Shown: positions 51,732 through 59,726, counted from the stretch's first letter. The stretch: 64,000 nucleotides of DNA from Lachnospiraceae bacterium (GCA_015057115.1 SVEZ01000016.1:1-64000), one strand, 5' to 3'. Translations and numbers: made by a program. Notes: generated from the letters alone by a model not told the origin.

Positions 51732-52496
51732 ATGGCTGAAATTTTAAAAGTAAAGGATCTTTGTAAGACCTATGTTATAGAAAAAAGACAGAACAACGTG
51801 TTGAAAAATGTTAGTTTTTCCGTGGAAGAAGGGGATATGGTAGCGATTATGGGACCCTCCGGTTCCGGAAAATCCACATTGCTATATGCAGTATCCGGTA
51901 TGGATGTGCCTACCAGCGGAACCGTCCTTTTTGACGGAAAAGACATTACCGCTTTGTCGGCCAATGAACTGGCAGAAATTCGTTTAAACAAAATGGGATT
52001 CATTTTCCAGCAGATGTATATGATGAAAAACCTTACCATTCTGGATAATATTGCACTGCCGGCTTTGGAGAGTAAATCCGATAAGGCCACCAAGGCGGAA
52101 AAAATCAAGCGGGCGGAGGAATTGATGCGAAAGCTATCCATTATGGAAGTGGCGGACAATGATATCAACGAAGTATCCGGCGGACAGCTGCAGCGTGCCT
52201 GCATTTGCCGAAGCATGGTGAATAAGCCGAAGCTTTTGTTTGCGGATGAACCTACCGGCGCCTTAAACCGTACCGCATCCGGGGAGGTTATGGAAGAACT
52301 GGTGAAATTAAACGAAGAAGGTACAACCATTATGATGGTAACCCATGATGCAAAAGTGGCAGCCAGATGCAAACGTGTGCTTTACATTGTGGACGGAAAC
52401 ATCAAAGGAGAGTTTATTTCCAAAAAGAAAGAGGGAGAAGGCCCACAGGATAATGAGCGCAGATTAAACAACTGGCTTATGGACTTGGGTTGGTAA
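51732..52496 (+). CDS. ABC transporter ATP-binding protein (LolD/MacB type)
   Basis: A 254-residue ATPase. Walker A GPSGSGKST, Q loop FIFQQMYMMKNLT, signature SGGQLQRACICRSM, Walker B KLLFADEPTGALN and the H loop MMVTHDAK are all intact. It powers the FtsX-type permease encoded just upstream. A C-terminal extension of ~25 residues (EGPQDNERRLNNWLMDLGW) is usual in this subgroup. Confidence 0.97.
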   Translation: MAEILKVKDLCKTYVIEKRQNNVLKNVSFSVEEGDMVAIMGPSGSGKSTLLYAVSGMDVPTSGTVLFDGKDITALSANELAEIRLNKMGFIFQQMYMMKNLTILDNIALPALESKSDKATKAEKIKRAEELMRKLSIMEVADNDINEVSGGQLQRACICRSMVNKPKLLFADEPTGALNRTASGEVMEELVKLNEEGTTIMMVTHDAKVAARCKRVLYIVDGNIKGEFISKKKEGEGPQDNERRLNNWLMDLGW

Positions 52497-52497
52497 A

Positions 52498-52527
52498 GAA
52501 AAGGTCGTGGTTTCACGGCCTTTTTTG
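52498..52527 (+). terminator. terminator of the ABC operon
   Basis: AAAGGTCGTG / CACGGCCTTT with TTT following. Confidence 0.85.
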
Positions 52528-52572
52528 TATGGCGGGAAATGTGAAAGTTTTCTTATTTTTGGGGGAAGTGTA

Positions 52573-52611
52573 TTTACATTTTTGGTAGGGAACGGATAAT
52601 AGATATATAGT
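52573..52611 (+). promoter_or_regulatory. promoter region of the GH3-like gene
   Basis: Two readings: TTGGTA (52582) -N18- TATAGT (52606-52611), or TTTACA (52573) -N16- GATAAT (52595-52600). Either gives a leader of about 30-40 bases. Confidence 0.5.
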
Positions 52612-52641
52612 ATAAAGATAACTAATACAGGAGGAGAAGGT

Positions 52642-54345
52642 ATGCTAAAAGGAATTACTAACCACATGTTCTGCCATGTTATGAAAAGTCGTGGCGCCAA
52701 CGCTTTGCGCCATCTGGATGATGTGAGTAAAAGAGCAGTTGAGGCGAATAAAGAGCTTTTGATGAAGATTCTGGCGGACAATGCTGATACAGAGTATGGT
52801 AAAAAGTACGGATTTGATCAGATTAAGAGTATTGAAGACTATAAGAAAAATGTTCCGTTTTCAACGTATGATGACTACTCTCCCTACATTGAGCGAATGA
52901 TTAAGAATGATGAAGAGGGTCTTATTACCAATTATCCGATTATGCATTATGCTTTGAGTTCCGGTAGCGTGGGTGTGCCCAAGCATATACCGGTATCAAG
53001 ATATACTCTTGACACCTATTCCCAGTATGGTGCCAATATTGCATTTGGTGTTATGGATGAATACTATCGCAATACCACCGGAAAATCCTTTGAGGATGGG
53101 TATTGTCTGAACACCTTGGAAGCACCTCCGATGGTAACGGAGAATGGAGTTACAAAGGGTGCTATTTCCGGAACCGTTCTGCGTCCTCTTGCGGATATGT
53201 TGAAAAACTTTATGACGTCCCCGGCTGCGGTTATATTCCCGGAAGAAGATATGGATATGAAGTATTTAAAACTTCGATTTGCGTTACAGGAGCGGAAGGT
53301 TACCAGCATGGTTTCCGCTTTTATGACAGGTCTGGTGGATTTGATGACCTATCTGGAAGCTCACTGGGAAGAATTATGTGATGACATTGAAAAAGGTGTT
53401 ATCGGCGAGGATGTTCGTGTATCGGATGAAATGAGAGAGGTGCTTTCTGCTGGCCTGAAGCCGGATAAAGCAAGGGCAGATGAGCTTCGGGCAGAATTCA
53501 AAGCAGGATTCGATACTCCGATTGTGCCGAGGATCTGGCCGTCCATGCAGTGGCTTGCCGCCATCGGAACCGGTGGATTTGCGCAGTACACACTGAAAAT
53601 GCGTCAGTACACAGGAAAGAATATGCCATACACCTATTTGAATTATGCTGCATCTGAGGCACTGATGGCCGTTGCCAGAAGAACGGGCGAAGAGTCCTTT
53701 GTTCTGCTTCCGGACGGATGCTTCTATGAATTTGTGCCGGTAGATGCAGAAGATGAGAATACTACCTATACCATCGATCAGGTGGAAAAAGGAAAGGACT
53801 ATGAAATCATTATTACGAATTTATCCGGCTTTTACCGTTATCGGATTAAGGATGTTATAAGAGTCACCGGATTTTATAACGAGTCACCCATGGTTACCTT
53901 CCTTTATAGGAAAAACCAGATGCTTTCCATTGCCGGAGAGAAGACAAACGAGGAAGCAGTACGCTGGTCCATTGGAAAATTCCAGGATGAAACCGGCGTT
54001 TTGCTGCGGGATTTCAGCGTTTACGCCGATACGGAATCCAAGCCCGGAAGATACGTGGTACTTATGGAGCCGGATAAGGATATTGATGCGGACAAACTTC
54101 CGGAGTACCGGGATGTGATTGAAAGACTGCTGTCGGAGGCAAATCCTTCTTTTGGAAGCAAAGTCAGAAATGGAGTTCTCGGAAGAACAAAGTTGTGCAT
54201 CACTCAACAGGAAACCTATATGTTGTACCGTGATCTGATGATTATGAAGGGTGTATCACAGAACCAGTTGAAGCCGGTTCGTGTCATTGATACGCCGATG
54301 AAGGAAAAGTTTTTCTTTAAACTTCTTGAAAATGAGGCAGAGTAA
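52642..54345 (+). CDS. GH3-family adenylate-forming enzyme
   Basis: A 567-residue protein of the GH3/acyl-adenylate superfamily. HYALSSGSVGVPKHIPVS is the ATP-binding P-loop-like motif, YLNYAASEALMAV and LLPDGCFYEFVP form the second and third motifs, and LSGFYRYRIKDVIRVTGF leads to the C-terminal domain with LYRKNQMLSIAGEKTNEEAV. In plants GH3 enzymes conjugate auxin or jasmonate to amino acids; bacterial substrates are largely unknown. A membrane protein gene follows after 4 bases, so an acyl-amide product that is exported is conceivable, but this is inference. Confidence 0.85.
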   Translation: MLKGITNHMFCHVMKSRGANALRHLDDVSKRAVEANKELLMKILADNADTEYGKKYGFDQIKSIEDYKKNVPFSTYDDYSPYIERMIKNDEEGLITNYPIMHYALSSGSVGVPKHIPVSRYTLDTYSQYGANIAFGVMDEYYRNTTGKSFEDGYCLNTLEAPPMVTENGVTKGAISGTVLRPLADMLKNFMTSPAAVIFPEEDMDMKYLKLRFALQERKVTSMVSAFMTGLVDLMTYLEAHWEELCDDIEKGVIGEDVRVSDEMREVLSAGLKPDKARADELRAEFKAGFDTPIVPRIWPSMQWLAAIGTGGFAQYTLKMRQYTGKNMPYTYLNYAASEALMAVARRTGEESFVLLPDGCFYEFVPVDAEDENTTYTIDQVEKGKDYEIIITNLSGFYRYRIKDVIRVTGFYNESPMVTFLYRKNQMLSIAGEKTNEEAVRWSIGKFQDETGVLLRDFSVYADTESKPGRYVVLMEPDKDIDADKLPEYRDVIERLLSEANPSFGSKVRNGVLGRTKLCITQQETYMLYRDLMIMKGVSQNQLKPVRVIDTPMKEKFFFKLLENEAE

Positions 54346-54349
54346 GTAA

Positions 54350-54884
54350 TTGAAAAAGTATGTAAACTGTTTCCTAATGGGAATTTCAGAAGCAATGGCC
54401 GAAGGAGCGGTGATGCTTCCGAATCTTATGCTTGTAGGATTGTTCCAAGGGCATTATGGTGAAAAAGCGTTTATCATGCCTTTTGTACTATTATATGCCT
54501 TTGAAAAAGCGGGATCTTTTTTCATAAGCTCCTTTGGAAAAATAGCCAATCCCTTTAAGGTATACCTGATAGAAGCAGTTATGACCCTCGCAGGGGGAGT
54601 GTTGCATGGTACTGGCAGGCGCTTGTTCCCTGTTGATGGCATGGAATATCAGTTATATGCCCGGCATAGTTCTGACCGTTATTTTTGTTTCCTGCGGAAA
54701 TGCTTCCAGTGCGAAGGCTTATCTGGAGGATCAGAGCTTTCGGAAAGAAGAGCGCAGACTTATCCGGTCAAGATTTTACGGAATGGGTGCGGTCTTGGAG
54801 CAGGCGGTTTTGCTGGCGTGCCTGCTGCTAAATCTGGTGCTGGCGGTTGGGATTAATATCCATTTGCGGCGCAGGGACAAATGA
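54350..54884 (+). pseudogene. MFS-like membrane protein with a frameshift
   Basis: The first frame (from 54350, probably a TTG start) encodes membrane segments up to about MTLAGGV near 54600. A second frame (through 54884) continues with hydrophobic segments (MVLAGACSLLMAWNISYMPG; VLEQAVLLACLLLNLVLAVG). Loss of one G in the GGGGG run near 54592-54596 would join them into a ~178-residue, about five-segment protein. After the junction the first frame turns into non-membrane sequence, confirming the break. Even joined it is about half an MFS transporter. Operonic with the GH3-like gene. Confidence 0.65.
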
Positions 54885-54898
54885 AAGAGTGTATAAAA

Positions 54899-54923
54899 AA
54901 CTGCCGGAGAAAGTCCGGCAGTT
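54899..54923 (-). terminator. terminator of tmcAL, shared by convergent genes
   Basis: AACTGCCGGA / TCCGGCAGTT around GAAAG; on the minus strand TTTTTT follows. Confidence 0.88.
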
Positions 54924-54929
54924 CGTGTT

Positions 54930-56240
54930 CTAGATTATTTGTATCGGAAGGCGGTAGTCGTTTGGTAAAGAAACGGCGTCGCCTTTTGTTTTTGTCAGCA
55001 TAAGATAGACTTCCCGGGCAAAAATGTCGGAAGCAAGTAGGGTTAAAACGCTGTGGGTTCTGTTTGCGTCGCAAGCTGTTTCTTTGAGCAGTGCCTGCTC
55101 GCCCTCAGCAACAGAGGTAATCACCGGCGCTTTCTTCGCAATTTCTCCCAATAACGGTCTGGCATCTTTTTTTACACCCAAAACCCGGACGTAGGGTAAC
55201 TCGGTTTCTCTGAAAAAGCTTCCCAATTCTGTTGTAAGATCCAGCAGAATGTGGGTAATAATCCGTAGCATACGTCCCCGGGTTACGTCTTTGGTCGTGA
55301 CTCTATCCAGGTACTCAGCAAAGTTTCTGTAATCGGATAATTCCTTTTGCAAGCGGTTCAGAATTTCATCCGTGGCATCCAGGAAACTTGGTTGCGCGGA
55401 TGTACTTGCTGCCGGTGTAGATGACGTTCTATAGGCAAGCAGAAGCTTATAGTATAGCACTTTTTCATAATCCAATTCAGATAACAGTGGTTGCTTTTCC
55501 GTCTGTTCTTCGTAAAGGGGACGAATATTTGCAGGAACCAATTCTTTTAACTCCTTAAAAACGTGTGCCGGAGAATCGCAGTCTAAAAGCCGGCTTCGCA
55601 GATAGGATGCAGACGCAAAGCTTCCGCAGACTTCCACCCCATGGTGGGAAACCCCGGTTCTTTTAACCGGTAGTGTCACCATAGAGAGACCAAGTTCCTT
55701 GATGGCTCGCATATACTCTAAGCCAAGGATGGTATTCGGTTCCCTTAAAAGTCTGGAAAAAGTGTCTTCTTCCAAACTATTAGCGGTATCCATACATGCC
55801 AGCAGTGCTTCGGTCTGTGCCGTGGGATAATTCTTTCCTGCTTTTAATCCCTGTTGAAGGGCACTTTTGAACGCCTCCGGTTCTGTGTACAGAATATCTG
55901 CGAATTTCCTTAAAAGTTCCACATCCTCCCATTCGCATCCAAACACAAGGGTATCCACCCCGCAGGCTGCCAATGTTTTTACCCCACCATAGGCAAAATC
56001 TCTGGCTGAGCCGGTGCTTGTTACCACCGGTAGTTGCACAACCAAATCCGCTCCATTCATTAGGGCGCACTTCGCCCGCATTCCCTTATCCAGAATGGCC
56101 GGCGCCCCTCGCTGTACGAAGTCGCCGCTCATGGCAACCACCAGCTTCTCGCAGCCCGTCAGAACACGTGCCTTTTCCAATATATATTGATGTCCGTTGT
56201 GAAACGGATTAAATTCCGCAATAATTCCTGTAATCTTCAT
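54930..56240 (-). CDS. tmcAL: tRNA(Met) cytidine acetate ligase
   Basis: A 436-residue protein of the YlbM/TmcAL family. GIIAEFNPFHNGHQYIL is the nucleotidyltransferase HxGH motif, AMSGDFVQRGAPAILDK and ADLVVQLPV follow, and a helical tRNA-binding C-terminal half completes it. It activates acetate with ATP and makes N4-acetylcytidine at the wobble position of elongator tRNA-Met. Its usual neighbours yceD and rpmF are 2.6 kb away, separated by accessory genes. An elongator tRNA-Met lies in this window (9464). Confidence 0.93.
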   Translation of the reverse strand: MKITGIIAEFNPFHNGHQYILEKARVLTGCEKLVVAMSGDFVQRGAPAILDKGMRAKCALMNGADLVVQLPVVTSTGSARDFAYGGVKTLAACGVDTLVFGCEWEDVELLRKFADILYTEPEAFKSALQQGLKAGKNYPTAQTEALLACMDTANSLEEDTFSRLLREPNTILGLEYMRAIKELGLSMVTLPVKRTGVSHHGVEVCGSFASASYLRSRLLDCDSPAHVFKELKELVPANIRPLYEEQTEKQPLLSELDYEKVLYYKLLLAYRTSSTPAASTSAQPSFLDATDEILNRLQKELSDYRNFAEYLDRVTTKDVTRGRMLRIITHILLDLTTELGSFFRETELPYVRVLGVKKDARPLLGEIAKKAPVITSVAEGEQALLKETACDANRTHSVLTLLASDIFAREVYLMLTKTKGDAVSLPNDYRLPIQII

Positions 56241-56288
56241 GTATTACAGTATATCATAGGCAGACAGGGCTGACAATTATGGAAGTGC

Positions 56289-56399
56289 TGTAAAAAACTG
56301 CTCCAAACGGGTTTTGAAGTATTGTAAAAAACTGCTCCTTGGAAATTATCCTTTGAAAAATGACAAAAAAGAGTGCGATTATCCCTTGAAAAATGACAA
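56289..56399. repeat. two pairs of short direct repeats (33-34 bp period)
   Basis: TGTAAAAAACTGCTCC occurs at 56289 and 56323; TTATCCTTTGAAAAATGACAA at 56346 recurs with one change at 56379. They follow each other without overlap. No gene is in the 350 bases between tmcAL and the next start. Confidence 0.75.
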
Positions 56400-56545
56400 T
56401 CGATAGAAGAAAGTGGTTTTAAAATATGTGAATAAAGGTTATGAGGGCCCCATCGGATGACGGGAGATTTTTCAGTTGTCAAGGTACAGGTTTAAATTTT
56501 CTTTTTAGGGTGCGAAAAAAATCTTATAGCATAAACGGAGTACAT

Positions 56546-56575
56546 TTGAACGGACAGAAAATATGATACTATGAT
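56546..56575 (+). promoter_or_regulatory. promoter of the DUF3791 gene pair
   Basis: TTGAAC (56546-56551), an 18-base spacer, TATGAT (56570-56575). The leader is very short. Confidence 0.5.
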
Positions 56576-56590
56576 AGGAACGTTATTTGT

Positions 56591-56791
56591 ATGATTATAG
56601 ATAAATATAAGATGCCGGCACTAGATGCAATGAGAAGCTTTTTGATGTCAAAGACCCATGGTATGTTGGAAGATGAAGCCGGTGGATTATGGGCATTCCC
56701 TGAAAGGGCAATTTTTGATATGTGGGAAGTCGAACAAATTACGGGGGAACCAAGAAATTCGGCATATATCAGGGGGAATAAGAATGAATGA
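56591..56791 (+). CDS. small protein upstream of a DUF3791 gene
   Basis: A 66-residue protein (MIIDKYKMPALDAMRSFLMS; GGLWAFPERAIFDMWEVEQI). Not recognised as a named family. Its stop overlaps the next start by 8 bases, implying translational coupling. Such pairs in Lachnospiraceae often lie beside DUF3990 toxin-like genes; none is seen here. Confidence 0.6.
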   Translation: MIIDKYKMPALDAMRSFLMSKTHGMLEDEAGGLWAFPERAIFDMWEVEQITGEPRNSAYIRGNKNE

Positions 56792-57005
56792 AGAATTGAG
56801 ATTTTTTATTTTTCTAATTGAAAAATACGCAAGCGAAAAGAAACGCCCAACCGGTGACGTCCTTCGTGAGTGGGATGAGAAAGGTATTACAGACAAGATT
56901 TATGATATGTACTTCCAGTATCATCAGGAACGACTGGAAAATGCTTTTGCTGATATAGATTGCTTGATGGAAACCGGAGAACATATTGATTACAGTGCGG
57001 TTTAA
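56784..57005 (+). CDS. DUF3791-like small protein
   Basis: A 73-residue protein. ATG 56784 follows AGGGGGAATAAG. The body (FFIFLIEKYASEKKRPTGDV; REWDEKGITDKIYDMYFQYH; FADIDCLMETGEH) matches the DUF3791 pattern as I know it. Function unknown; the genetic setting is toxin-antitoxin-like. The missing third gene could mean a decayed module. Confidence 0.7.
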   Translation: MNEELRFFIFLIEKYASEKKRPTGDVLREWDEKGITDKIYDMYFQYHQERLENAFADIDCLMETGEHIDYSAV

Positions 57006-57038
57006 TCTGTTCTCGGGCTATACGAAGCCAAGAGACCC

Positions 57039-57203
57039 CAAAAGTTACATTTTTTCCAAATTCTCGGTATATACGAATTGTAGATGGATGAAAGTGTACA
57101 TTTTTGGGGGAAAATATGCCGGAATCGGGAGGAAATGTAACTTTTGAGGCATCTGAAGTTGCTATATACCGTTGACGCTCCGGTTACTCGGTACCGGAGC
57201 GTC
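57039..57203. repeat. two nested inverted repeats ahead of the tandem array
   Basis: CAAAAGTTACATTT (57039-57052) and AAATGTAACTTTTG (57133-57146) are a perfect 14-bp inverted repeat 80 bases apart. GACGCTCCGGT (57174-57184) / ACCGGAGCGTC (57193-57203) is a perfect 11-bp hairpin leading into the tandem units. Confidence 0.8.
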
Positions 57204-57384
57204 AGAGAGGCCGAAAAGTATACACGCCCCGGTGGGGCATGAGAAATACTCGGCACCTGAGGGCCAGAGAGGCCGAAAAGTATACACGCCCCGGTGGGCG
57301 TGAGAAATACTCGGTACCGGAGGGCCAGAGAGGCCGAAAAGTATACACGCCCCGGTGGGGCATGAGAAATACTCGGTACCGGAG
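57187..57384. repeat. three tandem ~62-bp structured repeats
   Basis: Units begin at CTCGGTACCGGAG-like motifs at 57187, 57249, 57310 and 57372 (period 62, 61, 62). Each holds GGCC-AGAGA-GGCC, GCCCC-GGT-GGGGC and the near-palindrome CTCGGTACCGGAG. Because the period is not a multiple of three and shifts, the minus-strand frames across it are not genes. Confidence 0.9.
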
Positions 57385-57481
57385 AGGCAGAAACATTGGT
57401 TTGAACGCCTTGTAAGTTGAATCCAGCAGGTATTATGCCTGCTGTTTTTTCGTAAAAAACGGAAAAAATCATAGATCATCC

Positions 57482-57500
57482 ATTTCGCAAATTTTAAAAT
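57482..57500. repeat. left terminal inverted repeat of the ATPase unit
   Basis: ATTTCGCAAATTTTAAAAT; its inverted counterpart with one base fewer and one change lies at 58749-58766, just past the ATPase stop codon. It also contributes one arm of a 12-bp perfect operator-like palindrome. Confidence 0.6.
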
Positions 57501-57517
57501 TGCTTAAATTTGCGAAA
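57483..57517. promoter_or_regulatory. operator-like palindrome over the ATPase promoter
   Basis: TTTCGCAAATTT (57483-57494) and AAATTTGCGAAA (57506-57517) are perfect 12-bp arms with an 11-base spacer. They overlap the -35. Confidence 0.75.
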
Positions 57518-57528
57518 CGAGGTATACT
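57500..57528 (+). promoter_or_regulatory. promoter of the DUF4143 ATPase gene
   Basis: TTGCTT (57500-57505), a 17-base spacer, TATACT (57523-57528). Confidence 0.75.
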
Positions 57529-57547
57529 ATCAGTGAGGTGTAAAAAT

Positions 57548-58744
57548 ATGAAACTGATTGAACGAAATTACTATTTGAATGCGCTTTTCGCTGTAAAAGA
57601 TATTCCTGATATTAAGGTGATAACAGGTGTGCGTCGAAGCGGAAAATCAAAACTAATGGATGCATTCATTGATATGATAGCTCAAGATGAATCTGCGAAT
57701 ATTGTGCGTATTAAGTTGAATCTTAAAAAGAATGAGTCTTTGCTGGATGGCGATAAGTTATATGAATATGTGGAACAGCAATATGATGATGATAAGACGA
57801 ACTATCTTTTTATTGATGAAGTTCAGATGTGTGATGGATTTGAAAGAGTGATCAATAGCCTATATGAAGAAGAGTTATATGACATATACCTTACGGGATC
57901 CAATGCATTTCTACTTTCAAGTGACCTTGCAACGTTGTTTGGTGGAAGAGTATTCGAGATAAAGCTTTATCCATTTTCTTTTAACGAGTATCTGAAATAT
58001 TACCCATCGGATGATGTGGATGCTGCATTTGATGATTATGTAAAAAAGGGCGGTATGGCCGGTTCCTATTTATATAAGACAGAGGAAGATGCCAGAAAAT
58101 ATATCAATGGAATATATAGAACAACCATTACCAAGGATATCGTTACCAAGTTTAGAATAGAAAATGAAGATTTGTTGATTATGATTGGTAATTTTTTGAT
58201 GGATAATGTGGGCAATCAGACTTCTATAAGAAATGTTGCGACTAAACTAACCTCAGGTACTTATAAAACAAACGATAAAACGGTAGGAGCGTATATTGAT
58301 TATTTGTGTCGTTCTTTTTTGTTTTATCCAATTCAGCGATATGATATTAAAGGGAAAAAATATCTCGAGTCAGATAAGAAATATTATCTTTCCGATTTAT
58401 CATTTCGTTTTTCAGAATTAGGTACTAAGGATGCGGATTATGGCCATTTGTATGAGAATATAGTAGCACTGGAACTTTTGCGCAGAGGATACGAAGTATA
58501 TGTTGGAAAACTATACGCGAGGGAAGTAGATTTTGTTGCTATCAAGGAAGGCGAAAAGTTATATATACAGGTTTCAGATGATATTTCTCGGGAAGAAACT
58601 TATAAAAGAGAAATGGCTCCTCTTTTGAGTATAAAAGATGCTTATCCTAAAATGATTATTGCAAGGACAAAGCATGGTGAAGCTCAGGATGACGGCATCA
58701 GAATCGTTGATATTGCGAGATGGCTTTCTACTTCGCAAAAATAA
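57548..58744 (+). CDS. AAA ATPase of the DUF4143 family
   Basis: A 398-residue protein. ATG 57548 follows GTGAGGTG. Walker A is TGVRRSGKSKLM, Walker B YLFIDEVQMCDG, followed by sensor-like LTGSNAFLLSSDLATLFGGR (cut into two parts by the family hinge) and the winged-helix and PD-(D/E)XK-like C-terminal region (ENIVALELLRRGYEVYVGKL; EVDFVAIKEG). Members are widespread in gut anaerobes; function is unknown. This gene stands alone with its own palindromic promoter and flanking inverted repeats. Confidence 0.88.
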   Translation: MKLIERNYYLNALFAVKDIPDIKVITGVRRSGKSKLMDAFIDMIAQDESANIVRIKLNLKKNESLLDGDKLYEYVEQQYDDDKTNYLFIDEVQMCDGFERVINSLYEEELYDIYLTGSNAFLLSSDLATLFGGRVFEIKLYPFSFNEYLKYYPSDDVDAAFDDYVKKGGMAGSYLYKTEEDARKYINGIYRTTITKDIVTKFRIENEDLLIMIGNFLMDNVGNQTSIRNVATKLTSGTYKTNDKTVGAYIDYLCRSFLFYPIQRYDIKGKKYLESDKKYYLSDLSFRFSELGTKDADYGHLYENIVALELLRRGYEVYVGKLYAREVDFVAIKEGEKLYIQVSDDISREETYKREMAPLLSIKDAYPKMIIARTKHGEAQDDGIRIVDIARWLSTSQK

Positions 58745-58748
58745 AGAA

Positions 58749-58766
58749 ATTTTAAAAATGCGAAAT
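58749..58766. repeat. right terminal inverted repeat of the ATPase unit
   Basis: ATTTTAAAAATGCGAAAT, whose reverse complement ATTTCGCATTTTTAAAAT matches the left repeat at 57482-57500. Confidence 0.6.
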
Positions 58767-58832
58767 GAATTAGGGGACAGCATGGAAATTTATTGCTCGG
58801 AAATACACCCCCAAAAACATTCCAAAAAACAG

Positions 58833-58861
58833 TTGACAACCTGATTGTTCATAGGTATAAT
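58833..58861 (+). promoter_or_regulatory. consensus promoter of the yceD-rpmF-plsX operon
   Basis: TTGACA (58833-58838), a 17-base spacer, TATAAT (58856-58861): perfect consensus. Confidence 0.95.
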
Positions 58862-58887
58862 ATATCAAGTGTGGATAGGAGTATGCC

Positions 58888-59412
58888 ATGAAGATAGACT
58901 TATTTGACCTGGTAAGCAATCCGGGTAGAGAATTAAGCCGGGAAGTGCCCGTGGAAATGGAGCAATTCCAAACTCGAACAGGGGAATACCCTATTACAGA
59001 TAAGAGTCCGGTGCAGTTATATGTTAAGAATGACCGAGGAAGAAAGATTCTCCTTAAGGCTTCTTCACATATCAGTGCAATCGCTCCATGTGATCGGTGT
59101 TTAACCGATGTGCCAATATCCTTAGATCTTGATTTTGAGAGAGAGTTCCCATTGGAAGATCATACTCTTGTGATGGATGAACTGGATGTGGCGGAGTATA
59201 TTGACGGACTGATTTTGGATACAGACCAACTTGTCTATGATGAGATGTTAGTTAACTGGCCTATGAAGGTCCTGTGCAAGGATGATTGCAAAGGAATTTG
59301 CCACAAGTGCGGCTGTAATCTAAATGAGCGCACATGCGCTTGCGACAGGACAGTAGTAGATCCAAGAATGGCTGCTATACAAGATGTCTTTAATAAGTTT
59401 AAGGAGGTGTAA
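58888..59412 (+). CDS. yceD: DUF177 (YceD) protein
   Basis: A 174-residue protein of the YceD family, implicated in 23S rRNA metabolism and coupled to L32. CDRCL and the C-terminal CHKCGCNLNERTCAC form a probable zinc site. The gene is immediately followed by rpmF (3-base gap), the near-universal arrangement. Confidence 0.92.
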   Translation: MKIDLFDLVSNPGRELSREVPVEMEQFQTRTGEYPITDKSPVQLYVKNDRGRKILLKASSHISAIAPCDRCLTDVPISLDLDFEREFPLEDHTLVMDELDVAEYIDGLILDTDQLVYDEMLVNWPMKVLCKDDCKGICHKCGCNLNERTCACDRTVVDPRMAAIQDVFNKFKEV

Positions 59413-59415
59413 CAG

Positions 59416-59595
59416 ATGTCAATTTGTCCAAAGAATAAATCTTCTAAAGGTAGAAGAGATCAGAGAAGAGCGAACTGGAAAATGAGTGCTCCAAACTTAG
59501 TAAAATGCAGCAAGTGTGGTGCATTGATGATGCCTCACAGAGTATGCAAGGCTTGCGGTTCTTACAACAAGAGAGAGATCATCGCTCAGGATTAA
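59416..59595 (+). CDS. rpmF: 50S ribosomal protein L32
   Basis: A 59-residue protein, below many gene-caller cutoffs. It starts MSICPKNKSSKGRRDQRRAN and has the zinc-binding Cys pairs CSKCG and CKACG, then SYNKREI. AAGGAGG precedes the ATG at 59416. The four-Cys form (C+) is intact, so zinc-dependent L32 is used. Confidence 0.97.
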   Translation: MSICPKNKSSKGRRDQRRANWKMSAPNLVKCSKCGALMMPHRVCKACGSYNKREIIAQD

Positions 59596-59607
59596 TTTTA
59601 ACCAAAC

Positions 59608-59645
59608 AGACCTTTTCCTGTGTAGTGCGGGAAGAGGTCTTTTTT
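59608..59645 (+). terminator. terminator or attenuator after rpmF
   Basis: AGACCTTTTCC / GGGAAGAGGTCT around a 10-base loop, then TTTTTT. It may separate rpmF from the lipid genes, giving excess L32 mRNA. Confidence 0.85.
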
Positions 59646-59726
59646 CGTGGAAAAGGACACGAATTTTTTATTGAATTTTTGAGGGAGATATAGTATATTT
59701 TTTTATAGGCGATAGGAGGTTTTCAG

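Noticed and set aside
57187-57384. Possible CRISPR array
   Set aside because: Units are contiguous with no unique spacers, and no cas genes are in the window.
57002-57479. Three overlapping minus-strand open frames across the tandem array
   Set aside because: They result from the repeat units read in all frames; the 62/61/62-bp period would shift the frame between units, so no protein is conserved.
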